Origin: Hyphomicrobiales bacterium
Lineage (GTDB): Bacteria > Pseudomonadota > Alphaproteobacteria > Rhizobiales > Rhizobiaceae
Direction of reading: 5' to 3'
Assembly (NCBI GenBank): GCA_900474095.1
Contig: UCOA01000029.1
Location: 47,822 to 111,821, forward strand
Length of the DNA: 64,000 nucleotides
Part shown: positions 45,170 through 54,085 of the stretch, one piece after another
Layout of the letters: every line of letters begins with the position of its first letter
Numbering within the stretch: position 1 is the stretch's first letter
Made by a program: the position numbers and the translations under genes
The notes under the pieces: generated by a model
Database searches by the model: none
What the model was told of the DNA's origin: nothing
What the model saw: the letters and a program-made list of their open reading frames with translations, nothing else

Positions 45170-46057
45170 ATGTCAAACTTTCCATTTCCGGGTCTGAACC
45201 TCGCAATAACGACACCCTTTGACGGCTCCGGCCGGATAGACTGGGGCCGTTTTGAAGCGCTTGTTGAGCGATACCTCGCAGCCGGGATCAAAGGGTTCGT
45301 GCTGAGCTCGGGAACGGGAATGCATGTCTATCTTTCGAAGGACGAGTCGAAAGAACTTGTGAGCCGAGGCAGCAGGATCATCGCCGGTCGCGCCAGAATT
45401 ATCGCGCAGACGTCCGCTCTGTTGGTGGAAGAGGTGGTCGAACGAACCCGCTACGCCGCCGATTGCGGGGCTGATGGAGTTATGGTTCTTCCACCCTTCT
45501 TCGAAGGCCCGACCGACGACGACGATATCGTGGAATTCTACTCGGAAGTTTCAAAGGGCGGCCTGCCGATCATCGGATACAACGTGCCTCATGCAGTCGG
45601 TGTAGAGATTACGCCGAGCCTTCTTCAGCGGTTATGCGAAATTCCAAATTTCTGCACCGCGAAAGACAGCAGTGGCGACCTTAGAAAGCAGGCGTCGCTT
45701 ATTGGAACCGGGTTTCCAGTGATGAACGGTGCTGATCCTCTGGTCCCATATGCACTGTATGCAGGTGCGCAAGGCCTCATCTGGGGTGGCGCGAACTTTG
45801 CTCCAAGAACCTGCCTCAAGGTGATCGAAGCAGCGCAGGCGCAAGACTGGAAGCTCGTGCGCGAAAACTGGAGGCCTCTCGAAGCGGCGATGTCACTGCT
45901 CTGGCAAGGCGACTATGTTCAGTCTGTCTACGCAGCAGCGAAGCTCAACGGATTTGACGCGGGCAATCCACGCCGGCCGCTGCGCGCGCTCGGCCAGGAC
46001 AAGATGGAAGCTCTGAAAGCCGCACTGGGTGATCTGGCGCAGAGAGAGGCGGAGTAA
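45170..46057 (+). CDS. DapA-superfamily lyase/deaminase (copy 1)
   Basis: 295 residues, TIM-barrel Schiff-base enzyme of the dihydrodipicolinate synthase/N-acetylneuraminate lyase superfamily. The Tyr in IIGYNVPHA and the Schiff-base Lys in CTAKDSSGD are present. In hydroxyproline catabolism a family member (HypD) deaminates pyrroline-4-hydroxy-2-carboxylate; the same type of step is a reasonable inference here. Starts at ATG 45170 (MSNFPFPG). Two bp precede the flavoprotein gene, so the two form an operon. Confidence 0.85.
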   Translation: MSNFPFPGLNLAITTPFDGSGRIDWGRFEALVERYLAAGIKGFVLSSGTGMHVYLSKDESKELVSRGSRIIAGRARIIAQTSALLVEEVVERTRYAADCGADGVMVLPPFFEGPTDDDDIVEFYSEVSKGGLPIIGYNVPHAVGVEITPSLLQRLCEIPNFCTAKDSSGDLRKQASLIGTGFPVMNGADPLVPYALYAGAQGLIWGGANFAPRTCLKVIEAAQAQDWKLVRENWRPLEAAMSLLWQGDYVQSVYAAAKLNGFDAGNPRRPLRALGQDKMEALKAALGDLAQREAE

Positions 46058-46059
46058 TC

Positions 46060-47406
46060 GTGGCATACGCGGCGAAGAAAGTTTTCTCTGCAACGCGGCT
46101 GCCCAAAAACACAGGCATGTCTGCGTGGGTGGCCATGCTGCCTCCGCGGATCGAACGTTCCCAGCTTAATCGTGACGTCACAGCTGATGTCGTGATAGTC
46201 GGCGCGGGCTTCGCGGGACTAGCTGCGGCGAGGAGATTTTCGCAACTGGATCCGGAGCTCAGAGTAGCAGTGCTCGAGGCAGGGGTCATAGGCGAGGGGG
46301 CGGCAGGAAGGAATTCCGGCTTCGTCATCGACCTTCCCCATGAGGTTTCCTCCGACGACTATGGAGGCGATTCTTCAGGGGATGGCGCACGGGACCTCGC
46401 GATCCATCGCAGGGCGATCCAGCTGGTTACCGAGATGGTCGACGAGTTCGGATGGGGGAGCGACATTGTCGAACCTTGCGGCAAATACAACATCGCTTTG
46501 ACGCCCGAAGGCGACAAGCACATCCTCGATTACGCGGGACAGTTGAAGAAGCTGGGTGAACCCTGCACGATTCTAGACAGAAACCATACGATCGCGTTAA
46601 CCGGGACCGACGCTTTCACGTCAGCGCTTTTCACTCCAGGGACGCTGATGATACAGCCTGCGGCATTCATGCGTGCCTTTGCGGACGCCTTGTCCGAACC
46701 CGTCACAATCTACGAACGCAGTCCGGTGATCTCCATTGAGGGCGGCGTCGGAGGATGGCAGGTCAAGATTTCTCGCGGGTCGGTTTCGGCCAGACATGTC
46801 ATCATGGCTAACAATGGTCACGCCAACAGTTTTGGTTTCTTTCGAGGCCAGCTGATGCATGTGTTCACTTTCGCCTCGATGACTGAAGAGTTCGATCCTT
46901 CACGTCTGGGCGGTGAACGAAAGTGGGCGGCGACGCCGGCGTCGCCGATGGGTACGACCGTGAGACGTGTTCAAGGAGAGCGGGGCGACCGCATTCTTAT
47001 TCGTTCTAGGTATTCGTATCACCCGACGATCGCCATTTCCGAGAGGGATGTATCGCGTGCGGGAACCGTCCATGATCGCAAGTTCGCTTATCGCTTTCCT
47101 TCGTTGAAGGGTGTTCCGATGGAGTACCGCTGGGGTGGCGCGATGGCGCTGACCAGAAACAGCGTTCCGGCGTTCGGAGAGGTGGAGCCTGGAATTTTCG
47201 CGGCTTGCGGGTGCAACGGTCTCGGTGCCTCTAACGCGACCGCAACGGGCATTGCGGTAGCGGAGATGGTCTTGGGCGCGGAGACACCCCTGACGAAACT
47301 CTATGCGACGTATGACACTCCGAAGGCTCTTCCTCCGCAACCCGTCATGACAATCGGCGCGAAGGCGAACTTGGCTTTCAAGGAGTGGCGGGCGGGCATC
47401 GAATGA
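46060..47406 (+). CDS. FAD-dependent amine/D-amino-acid oxidase-type oxidoreductase (copy 1)
   Basis: 448 residues from GTG 46060, with GGAG just upstream. Dinucleotide-binding motif VVIVGAGFAGLAAARRF (about residues 45-61), then GAAGRNSGFVIDLPHEV and a C-terminal GCNGLGASNATATGIAVAEM, the FAD-closing motif of the DAO family. Relatives oxidise secondary or N-methyl amines and D-amino acids. Closely related to the 50326 gene. Candidate for oxidising an N-methylproline or D-hydroxyproline intermediate (inference). Confidence 0.85.
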   Translation: MAYAAKKVFSATRLPKNTGMSAWVAMLPPRIERSQLNRDVTADVVIVGAGFAGLAAARRFSQLDPELRVAVLEAGVIGEGAAGRNSGFVIDLPHEVSSDDYGGDSSGDGARDLAIHRRAIQLVTEMVDEFGWGSDIVEPCGKYNIALTPEGDKHILDYAGQLKKLGEPCTILDRNHTIALTGTDAFTSALFTPGTLMIQPAAFMRAFADALSEPVTIYERSPVISIEGGVGGWQVKISRGSVSARHVIMANNGHANSFGFFRGQLMHVFTFASMTEEFDPSRLGGERKWAATPASPMGTTVRRVQGERGDRILIRSRYSYHPTIAISERDVSRAGTVHDRKFAYRFPSLKGVPMEYRWGGAMALTRNSVPAFGEVEPGIFAACGCNGLGASNATATGIAVAEMVLGAETPLTKLYATYDTPKALPPQPVMTIGAKANLAFKEWRAGIE

Positions 47407-47472
47407 ACGTTCAGGTAGGAATTCGTCACACGCCCGTACAAAGGTGGCCGAGCAAGCAGATTTCCGTCACGA

Positions 47473-47495
47473 GGTGGGCCAGTCGCTGGCCCACC
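47473..47495. terminator. Hairpin between convergent genes
   Basis: GGTGGGCCAG, TCG loop, CTGGCCCACC: perfect 10-bp stem midway between the convergent flavoprotein and hpbD genes. No long U tract on either side; probably a shared bidirectional 3' end. Confidence 0.6.
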
Positions 47496-47505
47496 GTTAG
47501 GTCTG

Positions 47506-48612
47506 TCACCCGAAAGAGGCCACTGGCGCGCCGAACAGGGTCTCATCGGGTACGACACCGAGGCCTGGTCCGCTTGGAAGCTTGATGTGCCCCCCCTCGA
47601 TCTTGACGCCGTTCTGTGGATCGAAATGACCCTCGACATATGGCTGTGCCAGCCAGACGCCTTCATTGAGGCGCGGCTGAACGGTCGCGCCAATATGCGT
47701 GCACGCTGCTGCGATGACATCGCCGCCCCACGCATCATCACAAGTGTGCGGCATTGATCTCACTTCGCAAATGTCACGGAAGGTTGCCATTGCGTGCAGG
47801 CCGCCGATCCGGGTGACCTTCATTCCAAAACCGTCGCAGACGCCTTCGCCTACCGCCCGCAACACGGTGGGCAGATCGATACCGTTTTCGTCGAGATAGA
47901 CGCCGTGATGAAGCTGGTTGCGGATCGATTTGATTTCCTCGATCGTGTTGCATGGCTGTTCGAGAATGAACGGGATGTCGAGGCATTCGCGGCTGAGTCT
48001 CAGCGTATCGCGCGTCGTGAGAGAGCGGTTTCCATCCACTGCCAGACGCAGGCGACCACCTACACGTTCCCATACCTTGCGGACGACGGCGATATCAATC
48101 TCGACGGGGCGTCCGCCGATCTTGATCTGCATCCTGGGGTAGCCCTCGGCCGCCCGCTCCTCGGCGATCCGGGCGATGTCGTCCGGCTCGCCAATCCCTG
48201 ACGCGTAGTATGAGGGGACGCGTTCGGTGACCGCGCCACCAAGGAGGTCCGCCACGCGTGCATTGTAATGTTTGCCCATCAAGTCGTAAGCCGCGATATC
48301 AATGGCGGCCTTGGCGTAGCTGTGCCCGTTCAACAGGCCGTCCATCGCCCGGCGCAGTACGACCGGCTTCAACGGGTCCGCACCGATGAGACCGGATGCC
48401 ATTTCCTGCAACGCGGCCACCGCTCCCTTCGAATGCGTGGGTTGGTATGTCGGGCCGACGGGACACGTCTCGCCCCACCCGAAGGATCCGTTATCCGCAA
48501 CGAGCTTCACAAGCGTCGTATCAAGCGAATAGACCTTGCTGCTGGCAATGGTGTAGGGGCCGTTTTTGACCGGCATGTTGTGAGAATAAATATGGATCTC
48601 TGCAATTTTCAT
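47506..48612 (-). CDS. hpbD: 4-hydroxyproline betaine 2-epimerase (enolase superfamily, MLE subgroup)
   Basis: 368 residues. [56 protein letters not shown] and [11 protein letters not shown] track the characterised HpbD of Pelagibaca bermudensis nearly block by block. The two acid/base lysines fall at Lys164 and Lys265, essentially the HpbD positions as I remember them; metal ligands Asp193, Glu218 and Asp241 are in place. The enzyme interconverts trans-4-hydroxy-L-proline betaine and cis-4-hydroxy-D-proline betaine and also acts on proline betaine. Start ATG 48612 (MKIAEI) matches the family; ATG 48621 is possible. Last gene of a minus-strand operon. Confidence 0.88.
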   Translation of the reverse strand: MKIAEIHIYSHNMPVKNGPYTIASSKVYSLDTTLVKLVADNGSFGWGETCPVGPTYQPTHSKGAVAALQEMASGLIGADPLKPVVLRRAMDGLLNGHSYAKAAIDIAAYDLMGKHYNARVADLLGGAVTERVPSYYASGIGEPDDIARIAEERAAEGYPRMQIKIGGRPVEIDIAVVRKVWERVGGRLRLAVDGNRSLTTRDTLRLSRECLDIPFILEQPCNTIEEIKSIRNQLHHGVYLDENGIDLPTVLRAVGEGVCDGFGMKVTRIGGLHAMATFRDICEVRSMPHTCDDAWGGDVIAAACTHIGATVQPRLNEGVWLAQPYVEGHFDPQNGVKIEGGHIKLPSGPGLGVVPDETLFGAPVASFG

Positions 48613-48674
48613 GGGGTTCATCTCGGGCAATGGAGCCGCCCTTCAGCGACGGCTCGTCATTGGAAGGGGCGGGG

Positions 48675-50228
48675 TCAGAAGTCGGTGTTCAATGCGTCGA
48701 CGGCCGGGATCTCCCGTTTGCGCCGTTCCATGTAGTCGCGTAGCGCTTCGTCGACTCCTTCATCGAGTTTAGGCTCCTGATAGTCGTCCAGAAGCCTCTT
48801 GGCATATTGTAGGGCGCGACCTGTGATCTCCACCGCGCCGTCGGCCTGCCACTGCTCGATAGAGTTGTTGTCGAAGAGTTTGGGCATGAAAAATGCGCGC
48901 TGGAAATTTTCCAGTGTGTGGGAATGTCCGAGATAATGTCCCCCCGGACCGACGTCGCGGACGGCCGCGAGCGCTTCATCGAAGTCGTCCCAACGAACGC
49001 CTTCGGCCATGCGGTATCCCATGGCGCACATCTCCGCATCCACGACGAACTTCGCCACCGAGCAGTGCATGCCTGCTTCGTTCCATCCTGCGGAATGCCA
49101 GATGTAGTTGGCCCCGGCATGCAGTACGGCGTTCATGGTCATGGCGCTTTCGTAGCCCGCCTGGGCATCAAATGTCTTGGCACCGCCGAGAAGGTTCGAC
49201 GTTCTCCAGGGAACGTTGTAGAACCGCGCCATCTGACCGATCATGAAGTTCATGAGGCTGATTTCAGGTGTTCCCGCCATCGGTGCGCCTGACTTCATCG
49301 AGACCGTCGACAGGTAGTGCCCGTAGATCGCCGGGCATCCTTTCCTCACGACTTGTGTGTACGCAAGGGCGGAAAGCGCTTCTGCGTTCAACTGGGCGAC
49401 TGCAGGGGCCACTGAGGCGGGCGTGTTGGCTCCGCCAAGGACGAATGGTGAGCAAAGAACAGGTTGGTTGCGTCGGCAGAACGCACGCATGGACGACAGC
49501 ATGGTCTCGTCCCAGACGAGGGGCGAATTGCCGTTGCAGTTTCCCGTCACGACAGCGTTCTGCTCCATCTGCTCTTTGCCGAACAGAACTTCGCACATGT
49601 CCATGACGTCTTCGGCGTTCTTGCCCGAAGTCGTCATGCCCATGAACGTCTTGTCGGAGTACTTCATCGACGAATAGGTGATCGCCAGATGCCGATGGCT
49701 CACCACCATGTCCATCGGTTCGACGATGTGATGGGCTGAAGAGTGGAGGGCGGGCGACATGTGAGAGAGTTTGTGGAACATATTCAGGTCGGCGATGGTC
49801 GGCCACCGACGCACATCATCGAGATCGCGAATGAACGGAGCGCCGGTCATCGGCACAAATATCGAGTTCTTGCCGCCGAACGGTAGGCTGCGTTCGGGAT
49901 TGCGTGCCAGGTAGGTGAATTCTGCCGGAATGGTCGAGATCAGTTCACGGACGAGAGCGCGATCCAGATGCACGCGGTCGCCCCGGACGTCCGCGCCTGC
50001 TGTCTTCCATTCCTCAAGCGCGATCGCATCGCGAAAAACGACGCCGACTTCCTCTAGGATCGACATTGAGGCGTCGTCAATTCGGGCGACATGTTCGTCG
50101 TCCATCAGTTCGGTGACGGGCAGCATGCGGTGGAGGGAAGGGAGCATATCAAGGTCGGGTGATGTCCTCAGCGTCCGCCGACCGTCCCTCCCTCCCGAGC
50201 GGCTTCTTCTGCCTGGTTCTTCGCTCAT
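48675..50228 (-). CDS. MttB-superfamily methyltransferase without pyrrolysine
   Basis: 517 residues, the usual length of the trimethylamine methyltransferase family. Family blocks include MDDEHVARIDDASMSILEEV, SPLVWDETMLSSM and GGAKTFDAQAGYESAMTMNA. There is no in-frame amber codon, so it belongs to the non-Pyl branch that includes glycine betaine, proline betaine, carnitine and gamma-butyrobetaine methyltransferases. Those enzymes pass a methyl group to a corrinoid protein; none is encoded here. Strong GGAGG 7 nt before ATG 50228. Lies directly upstream of hpbD in the same operon, so a (hydroxy)proline betaine-type substrate is likely (inference). Confidence 0.88.
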   Translation of the reverse strand: MSEEPGRRSRSGGRDGRRTLRTSPDLDMLPSLHRMLPVTELMDDEHVARIDDASMSILEEVGVVFRDAIALEEWKTAGADVRGDRVHLDRALVRELISTIPAEFTYLARNPERSLPFGGKNSIFVPMTGAPFIRDLDDVRRWPTIADLNMFHKLSHMSPALHSSAHHIVEPMDMVVSHRHLAITYSSMKYSDKTFMGMTTSGKNAEDVMDMCEVLFGKEQMEQNAVVTGNCNGNSPLVWDETMLSSMRAFCRRNQPVLCSPFVLGGANTPASVAPAVAQLNAEALSALAYTQVVRKGCPAIYGHYLSTVSMKSGAPMAGTPEISLMNFMIGQMARFYNVPWRTSNLLGGAKTFDAQAGYESAMTMNAVLHAGANYIWHSAGWNEAGMHCSVAKFVVDAEMCAMGYRMAEGVRWDDFDEALAAVRDVGPGGHYLGHSHTLENFQRAFFMPKLFDNNSIEQWQADGAVEITGRALQYAKRLLDDYQEPKLDEGVDEALRDYMERRKREIPAVDALNTDF

Positions 50229-50325
50229 CGAATTTCCTCCGTTATACGGCACGACGGGCCGATGCGATCCAACAATCCGTGGTCAGGTCGGTCGACGTCG
50301 CTTTGGTGGCGACACCGGACGACGT

Positions 50326-51666
50326 TCATTCCTCGCGCGCCTGCCATTCTTTCCAGCGGAAATACAAATTTGCGCCGATTTCGGCGAACGGCGACGGAAT
50401 AAGCTTTGGTGGCTCTGCTTCCGCAAGGAAGTGAGCAGAGATCTCCGAGTGCCGACCGAGAAGAAGGTCTGCCGCTGCGATGCCTGTCAGCGTGCTGCGT
50501 ACGGTGCCAAGACCGTTGTCGCAGCATGCTGAAAACAACCCAGACTCGAGTTCGCGCATGACTGCGACCCCGTTCCAGCTCAGGCAAAGATGACCCGCCC
50601 AGCTGTATTCCATGGGCACATCGGCGATCGTTGGAAATCGATCGGCAAACTTCCGTCGGTGAACCTTGGCGGCCCGCTCCACTCCAGCTTCGGAGGGCAC
50701 CATCCCAGGAAGGTAACTAGCGCAGGTTCGCGTGACGATGCGGTTTCCCCCCTGAGCGGTATCGATCCGCCTCATCGTCGTGCCCATGGGGTCGGACGGC
50801 GTCACACCCCAGCGCGATCGACCACCCAGTTTGGACAAGGCTGCGTCATCAAGTTCCGCGGTCATGGATGCATATAGAAACACGTGCATCAACCGCTTGC
50901 GCGCGAATCCGAAGCTCTCAAGATGGCCGTTGTTGGCCATGATTACCTTGCCGGCTCTGACACGTCCTTTCGTTGTGGAGAGCTCCCAGCTCTGTCCTGA
51001 TTTGTCGATCGTCGCGACCGGCGATCGTTCGAAAACCTGGATGCCATCCCGACGTAGCCCAGCGGCAACCGAACGAATGTAGCCCGCGGGCTGCAACAGC
51101 ACGGTGCCAGGCGTGAAAAGACCAGAGGTGTAGTGACGGCTTCCCGTCACCTCGTGCATGTCTCTTGCGTCGAGCATCTCGCTGTCTTCCCCGAGGTGCT
51201 TGAGATGCTCCGCGTAGCTGACATTCAGCGCGTGGCCAGTGCCGCTTGCGGCTCCATTGATCTTGCCCAAGGGATCGAAGAAAGCGGGATTGATTCCGTA
51301 CTCTTCGACGGCCGAGCGTGCGAAATCGATGGCGGCCCGGTTGAGCCCGATCATCTTCCTGTCCGCCGAAACTCCCTTGCCCGCGTAGTCTTCCGACTGG
51401 ATGTCGTGCGGAAGATCGATCATGAAGCCCGAGTTGCGACCGGAGGCTCCATCTGCCAAGGGGCCTGCTTCAAGAACTGCTACCCGGATCTGCGGATCGT
51501 TCAGGCGCAGCCGCCTTGCGGCGGAAAGCCCGGCAAAGCCGCCGCCAACGATGGCGACGTCGACGCTTATGTCACCCTCGAGCTGAGGGGAGGCCGGCTC
51601 AGCCGGGAGGATCGAGTTCCACGCTGCCGGTCCGCGATGGACCGGCAGCCTTTCCGCCTTGTGCAA
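50326..51666 (-). CDS. FAD-dependent amine/D-amino-acid oxidase-type oxidoreductase (copy 2)
   Basis: 446 residues from TTG 51666, one bp after the aldehyde dehydrogenase stop; GAGGGAG lies 9 nt upstream and no other start is available before an in-frame stop. VAIVGGGFAGLSAARRL is the FAD motif, followed by GASGRNSGFMIDLPHDI, as in the 46060 protein, with which it shares organisation throughout (GLFTPGTVLLQPAGYIR versus ALFTPGTLMIQPAAFMR). Probably cytoplasmic. One of the two copies may demethylate an N-methyl amine and the other oxidise the resulting D-amino acid (inference). Confidence 0.85.
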   Translation of the reverse strand: MHKAERLPVHRGPAAWNSILPAEPASPQLEGDISVDVAIVGGGFAGLSAARRLRLNDPQIRVAVLEAGPLADGASGRNSGFMIDLPHDIQSEDYAGKGVSADRKMIGLNRAAIDFARSAVEEYGINPAFFDPLGKINGAASGTGHALNVSYAEHLKHLGEDSEMLDARDMHEVTGSRHYTSGLFTPGTVLLQPAGYIRSVAAGLRRDGIQVFERSPVATIDKSGQSWELSTTKGRVRAGKVIMANNGHLESFGFARKRLMHVFLYASMTAELDDAALSKLGGRSRWGVTPSDPMGTTMRRIDTAQGGNRIVTRTCASYLPGMVPSEAGVERAAKVHRRKFADRFPTIADVPMEYSWAGHLCLSWNGVAVMRELESGLFSACCDNGLGTVRSTLTGIAAADLLLGRHSEISAHFLAEAEPPKLIPSPFAEIGANLYFRWKEWQAREE

Positions 51667-51667
51667 T

Positions 51668-53167
51668 TCAAGCCACTCCCTCGTCGCCGTCGTCGGTGAG
51701 GTCGAGCCAGATCGTCTTTATCCGCGTATACTGGTCGTGAGCATGGATGCCATTGTCTCGACCGCCGAAACCCGACGACTTGAAGCCCCCGAACGGTGTC
51801 GTGATGTCGCCCTCTCCGAACGAGTTCACAGTCACGGTGCCTGCCCGGATGGCGCGCGCGCCGCGAATGGCTCGCTTGGCGTTGCTCGTGAAGATCGACG
51901 CCGCGAGCCCGTACTCCGTGTCGTTCGCCAATGCGATGGCCTCCTCGAAGGACGCGACCGTGAGAACGACTAGAAGCGGACCAAAGATCTCTTCCCGCAC
52001 GACCTTGGCATCCCGATCGGCGACGTCGATGATCGTCGGCTCGACGAACCCGTCTTTCGCTTTGCCTCCGAGCAGAATGTTCTGTCCCTTCTCAAAATAG
52101 GAGCAGACCTTTTCGAAGTGCGACTTGGAGACCAGAGCGCCCACTCGATTTTCAGGATTGAGCGGATCGCCCATCGGCCATTCGCGCGCATGCGCGATCA
52201 TCCGCTTCAGAAGTTCCTCCTTGACGCCCCGCTGGACGATAAGGCGGGCGGATGCCGAGCAGTTCTCGCCCATGTTCCAGAACGCGCCATTGACGATATG
52301 TGCAGCCACACGATCCAGGTTTTCTGCGTCGTCCAGAACCACGGCCGGGTTCTTGCCGCCCATCTCCAACGTCACTTCCTTGAGGTTGGAGTCGGCGGAG
52401 TATCGCGGAAAACGACGGCCAGTTTCCGTCGAGCCGGTGAAGGAGACCATGTCCACATCCATATGCAGACCGAGCGGTTCGCCGACGTCAGCACCGCCGC
52501 CGGGGAGCACGTTGAAGACTCCAGCCGGAACGCCCGCTTCCATGGCGAGTTCGGCAACCCGCAGCGCAGTCAGAGTCGTCTCCTTTGCGGGCTTGACGAT
52601 GATGGAATTGCCAGCTGCGAGCGCCGGCCCGATCTTCCATGCGAGCATGAGGAGCGGGAAATTCCAGGGAAGCACGAGGCCGACGACTCCGACGGGTTCA
52701 CGGACGATCATTGCGATATGGTTGTCAGAGGCGGGCGAGACCTGATCGTAGATCTTGTCGATCAATTCCCCATGCCAGGCGAGGCAATGGATGGTCTCGG
52801 GAACGTCGACATTCTCGCAGTCGTAGATGGTCTTGCCGCTGTCGAGGCTCTCAAGGACGGCGAGCTCGCGCGCGTTCCGTTTCATGAGCTTCGCCAGACG
52901 GACGAGGATCTCTTTCCGTGCTGAAGGATGAAGGCGGGACCAACGGCCGTCTTCAAATGCATCGCGAGCCTTTTGGACTGCGAAGTTCACATCTTCTGGC
53001 CCGCAAGACGCGACCTCGGCCAACACCTCGCCCGTGGCCGGATTGGTCGTCTTGAACGTCTTTCCAGACATCGCGGGACGGAAGCTGCCGTCGATGAATG
53101 CCTGCGTCGGAAACTCCAGTCCTGCGGCGATTGCCTTGTATTCCTCGTGCGTCAGTAGATCGCCCAT
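51668..53167 (-). CDS. Aldehyde dehydrogenase, PuuC/semialdehyde type
   Basis: 499 residues. NAD-binding and catalytic motifs: PWNFPLLMLAWKIGPALAAG, SFTGSTETGR, Glu in LEMGGKNP and catalytic Cys in NMGENCSASARL. The ATG overlaps the TGA of the upstream DapA-type gene. In hydroxyproline catabolism an aldehyde dehydrogenase oxidises alpha-ketoglutarate semialdehyde after the DapA-type step, which matches the order here; gamma-aminobutyraldehyde-type substrates are an alternative. Confidence 0.9.
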   Translation of the reverse strand: MGDLLTHEEYKAIAAGLEFPTQAFIDGSFRPAMSGKTFKTTNPATGEVLAEVASCGPEDVNFAVQKARDAFEDGRWSRLHPSARKEILVRLAKLMKRNARELAVLESLDSGKTIYDCENVDVPETIHCLAWHGELIDKIYDQVSPASDNHIAMIVREPVGVVGLVLPWNFPLLMLAWKIGPALAAGNSIIVKPAKETTLTALRVAELAMEAGVPAGVFNVLPGGGADVGEPLGLHMDVDMVSFTGSTETGRRFPRYSADSNLKEVTLEMGGKNPAVVLDDAENLDRVAAHIVNGAFWNMGENCSASARLIVQRGVKEELLKRMIAHAREWPMGDPLNPENRVGALVSKSHFEKVCSYFEKGQNILLGGKAKDGFVEPTIIDVADRDAKVVREEIFGPLLVVLTVASFEEAIALANDTEYGLAASIFTSNAKRAIRGARAIRAGTVTVNSFGEGDITTPFGGFKSSGFGGRDNGIHAHDQYTRIKTIWLDLTDDGDEGVA

Positions 53168-54075
53168 CAACGTGTCTCCGCTTCAATTTCTGCAATGGTA
53201 CGCTTCACGACTTGAACAACCTGCTCGAGCTGGCGCTTGTCGTCTTTGTTCAATGGCTTGAGGGGCGCGCGCGGCGGGCCGGCGTACAGGCCGCCCATTT
53301 CGCATCCGTACTTGATGCACTGGATGAACTTGCCACCCTGTTCGAGAACCCGCATCAATGGCATCATCGCCGACATGATCCGGCGACCCCTGTTGAAATC
53401 GCCATCGATGGCGCAGGCGCGATAAAGGGCCAGATGTTCCTTCGGGAGGAAATTCGATCCGCCGCAGACCCAGCTGCGCGCTCCCCACGCAAAGAATTCC
53501 AAGGCCTGATCGTCCATTCCGCAGGACATCTGAATGTGCGGATAATCGCGGGCGAGAAGATGGACCCGGTTGATGTCTCCGGAGCTTTCCTTGATGGAGC
53601 AGAAATTCCGGCTGCGGCCCACACGATCGAGGAATTCCTCGCCCATGTTTATGCCCATGCGGCCGGGATAGTTGTAGAGCATGATCGGAAGGTCGGCTGC
53701 CCGATCGATGGCAAGCGCGTTCAACGCGTTCTCCCGCTCGGTGGGTACAGAGTAGGGCGGCGAGCCAACGAGGATGGCAGATGCTCCGACTTTCGCCGCA
53801 GTTTCTGCGATCTCCATCGAGTCAGGCAGCCGGATCGCCCCGGTTCCAATGATGAGAGAAACGCGATCTCCCACGATTTCCTTCGTCAGCTTCACCATCT
53901 CGACGCGCTCTTCCATCGATTGGGCGTAGTACTCGCCTGTCGACCCGCCGTTGATGACGCCGTGAACTCCCGATTCAATCAGATGCTCAACCATCTTTGC
54001 AAACGCATCGCGATCGATGGAACCGTCATCACGATGCGGGGTGATTACGGGCGTGTAGATCCCTTCGAACTTCAT
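53167..54075 (-). CDS. DapA-superfamily lyase/deaminase (copy 2)
   Basis: 302 residues beginning MKFEGIYTPVITP, with GAGGAG before ATG 54075. GGSTGEYYAQS (phosphate/carboxylate loop), Tyr in LYNYPGRMG and Schiff-base Lys in CSIKESSGD are conserved. It differs clearly from the 45170 copy, so it is not a recent duplicate. Follows gntR by 10 bp and overlaps the dehydrogenase gene; likely makes the semialdehyde that the latter oxidises. Confidence 0.87.
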   Translation of the reverse strand: MKFEGIYTPVITPHRDDGSIDRDAFAKMVEHLIESGVHGVINGGSTGEYYAQSMEERVEMVKLTKEIVGDRVSLIIGTGAIRLPDSMEIAETAAKVGASAILVGSPPYSVPTERENALNALAIDRAADLPIMLYNYPGRMGINMGEEFLDRVGRSRNFCSIKESSGDINRVHLLARDYPHIQMSCGMDDQALEFFAWGARSWVCGGSNFLPKEHLALYRACAIDGDFNRGRRIMSAMMPLMRVLEQGGKFIQCIKYGCEMGGLYAGPPRAPLKPLNKDDKRQLEQVVQVVKRTIAEIEAETR

Positions 54076-54085
54076 GAAAATCTCC

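Noticed and set aside
48675..50228. Pyrrolysine-containing trimethylamine methyltransferase
   Set aside because: No in-frame amber codon occurs in the gene, so it is not the Pyl-type MttB despite the family name.
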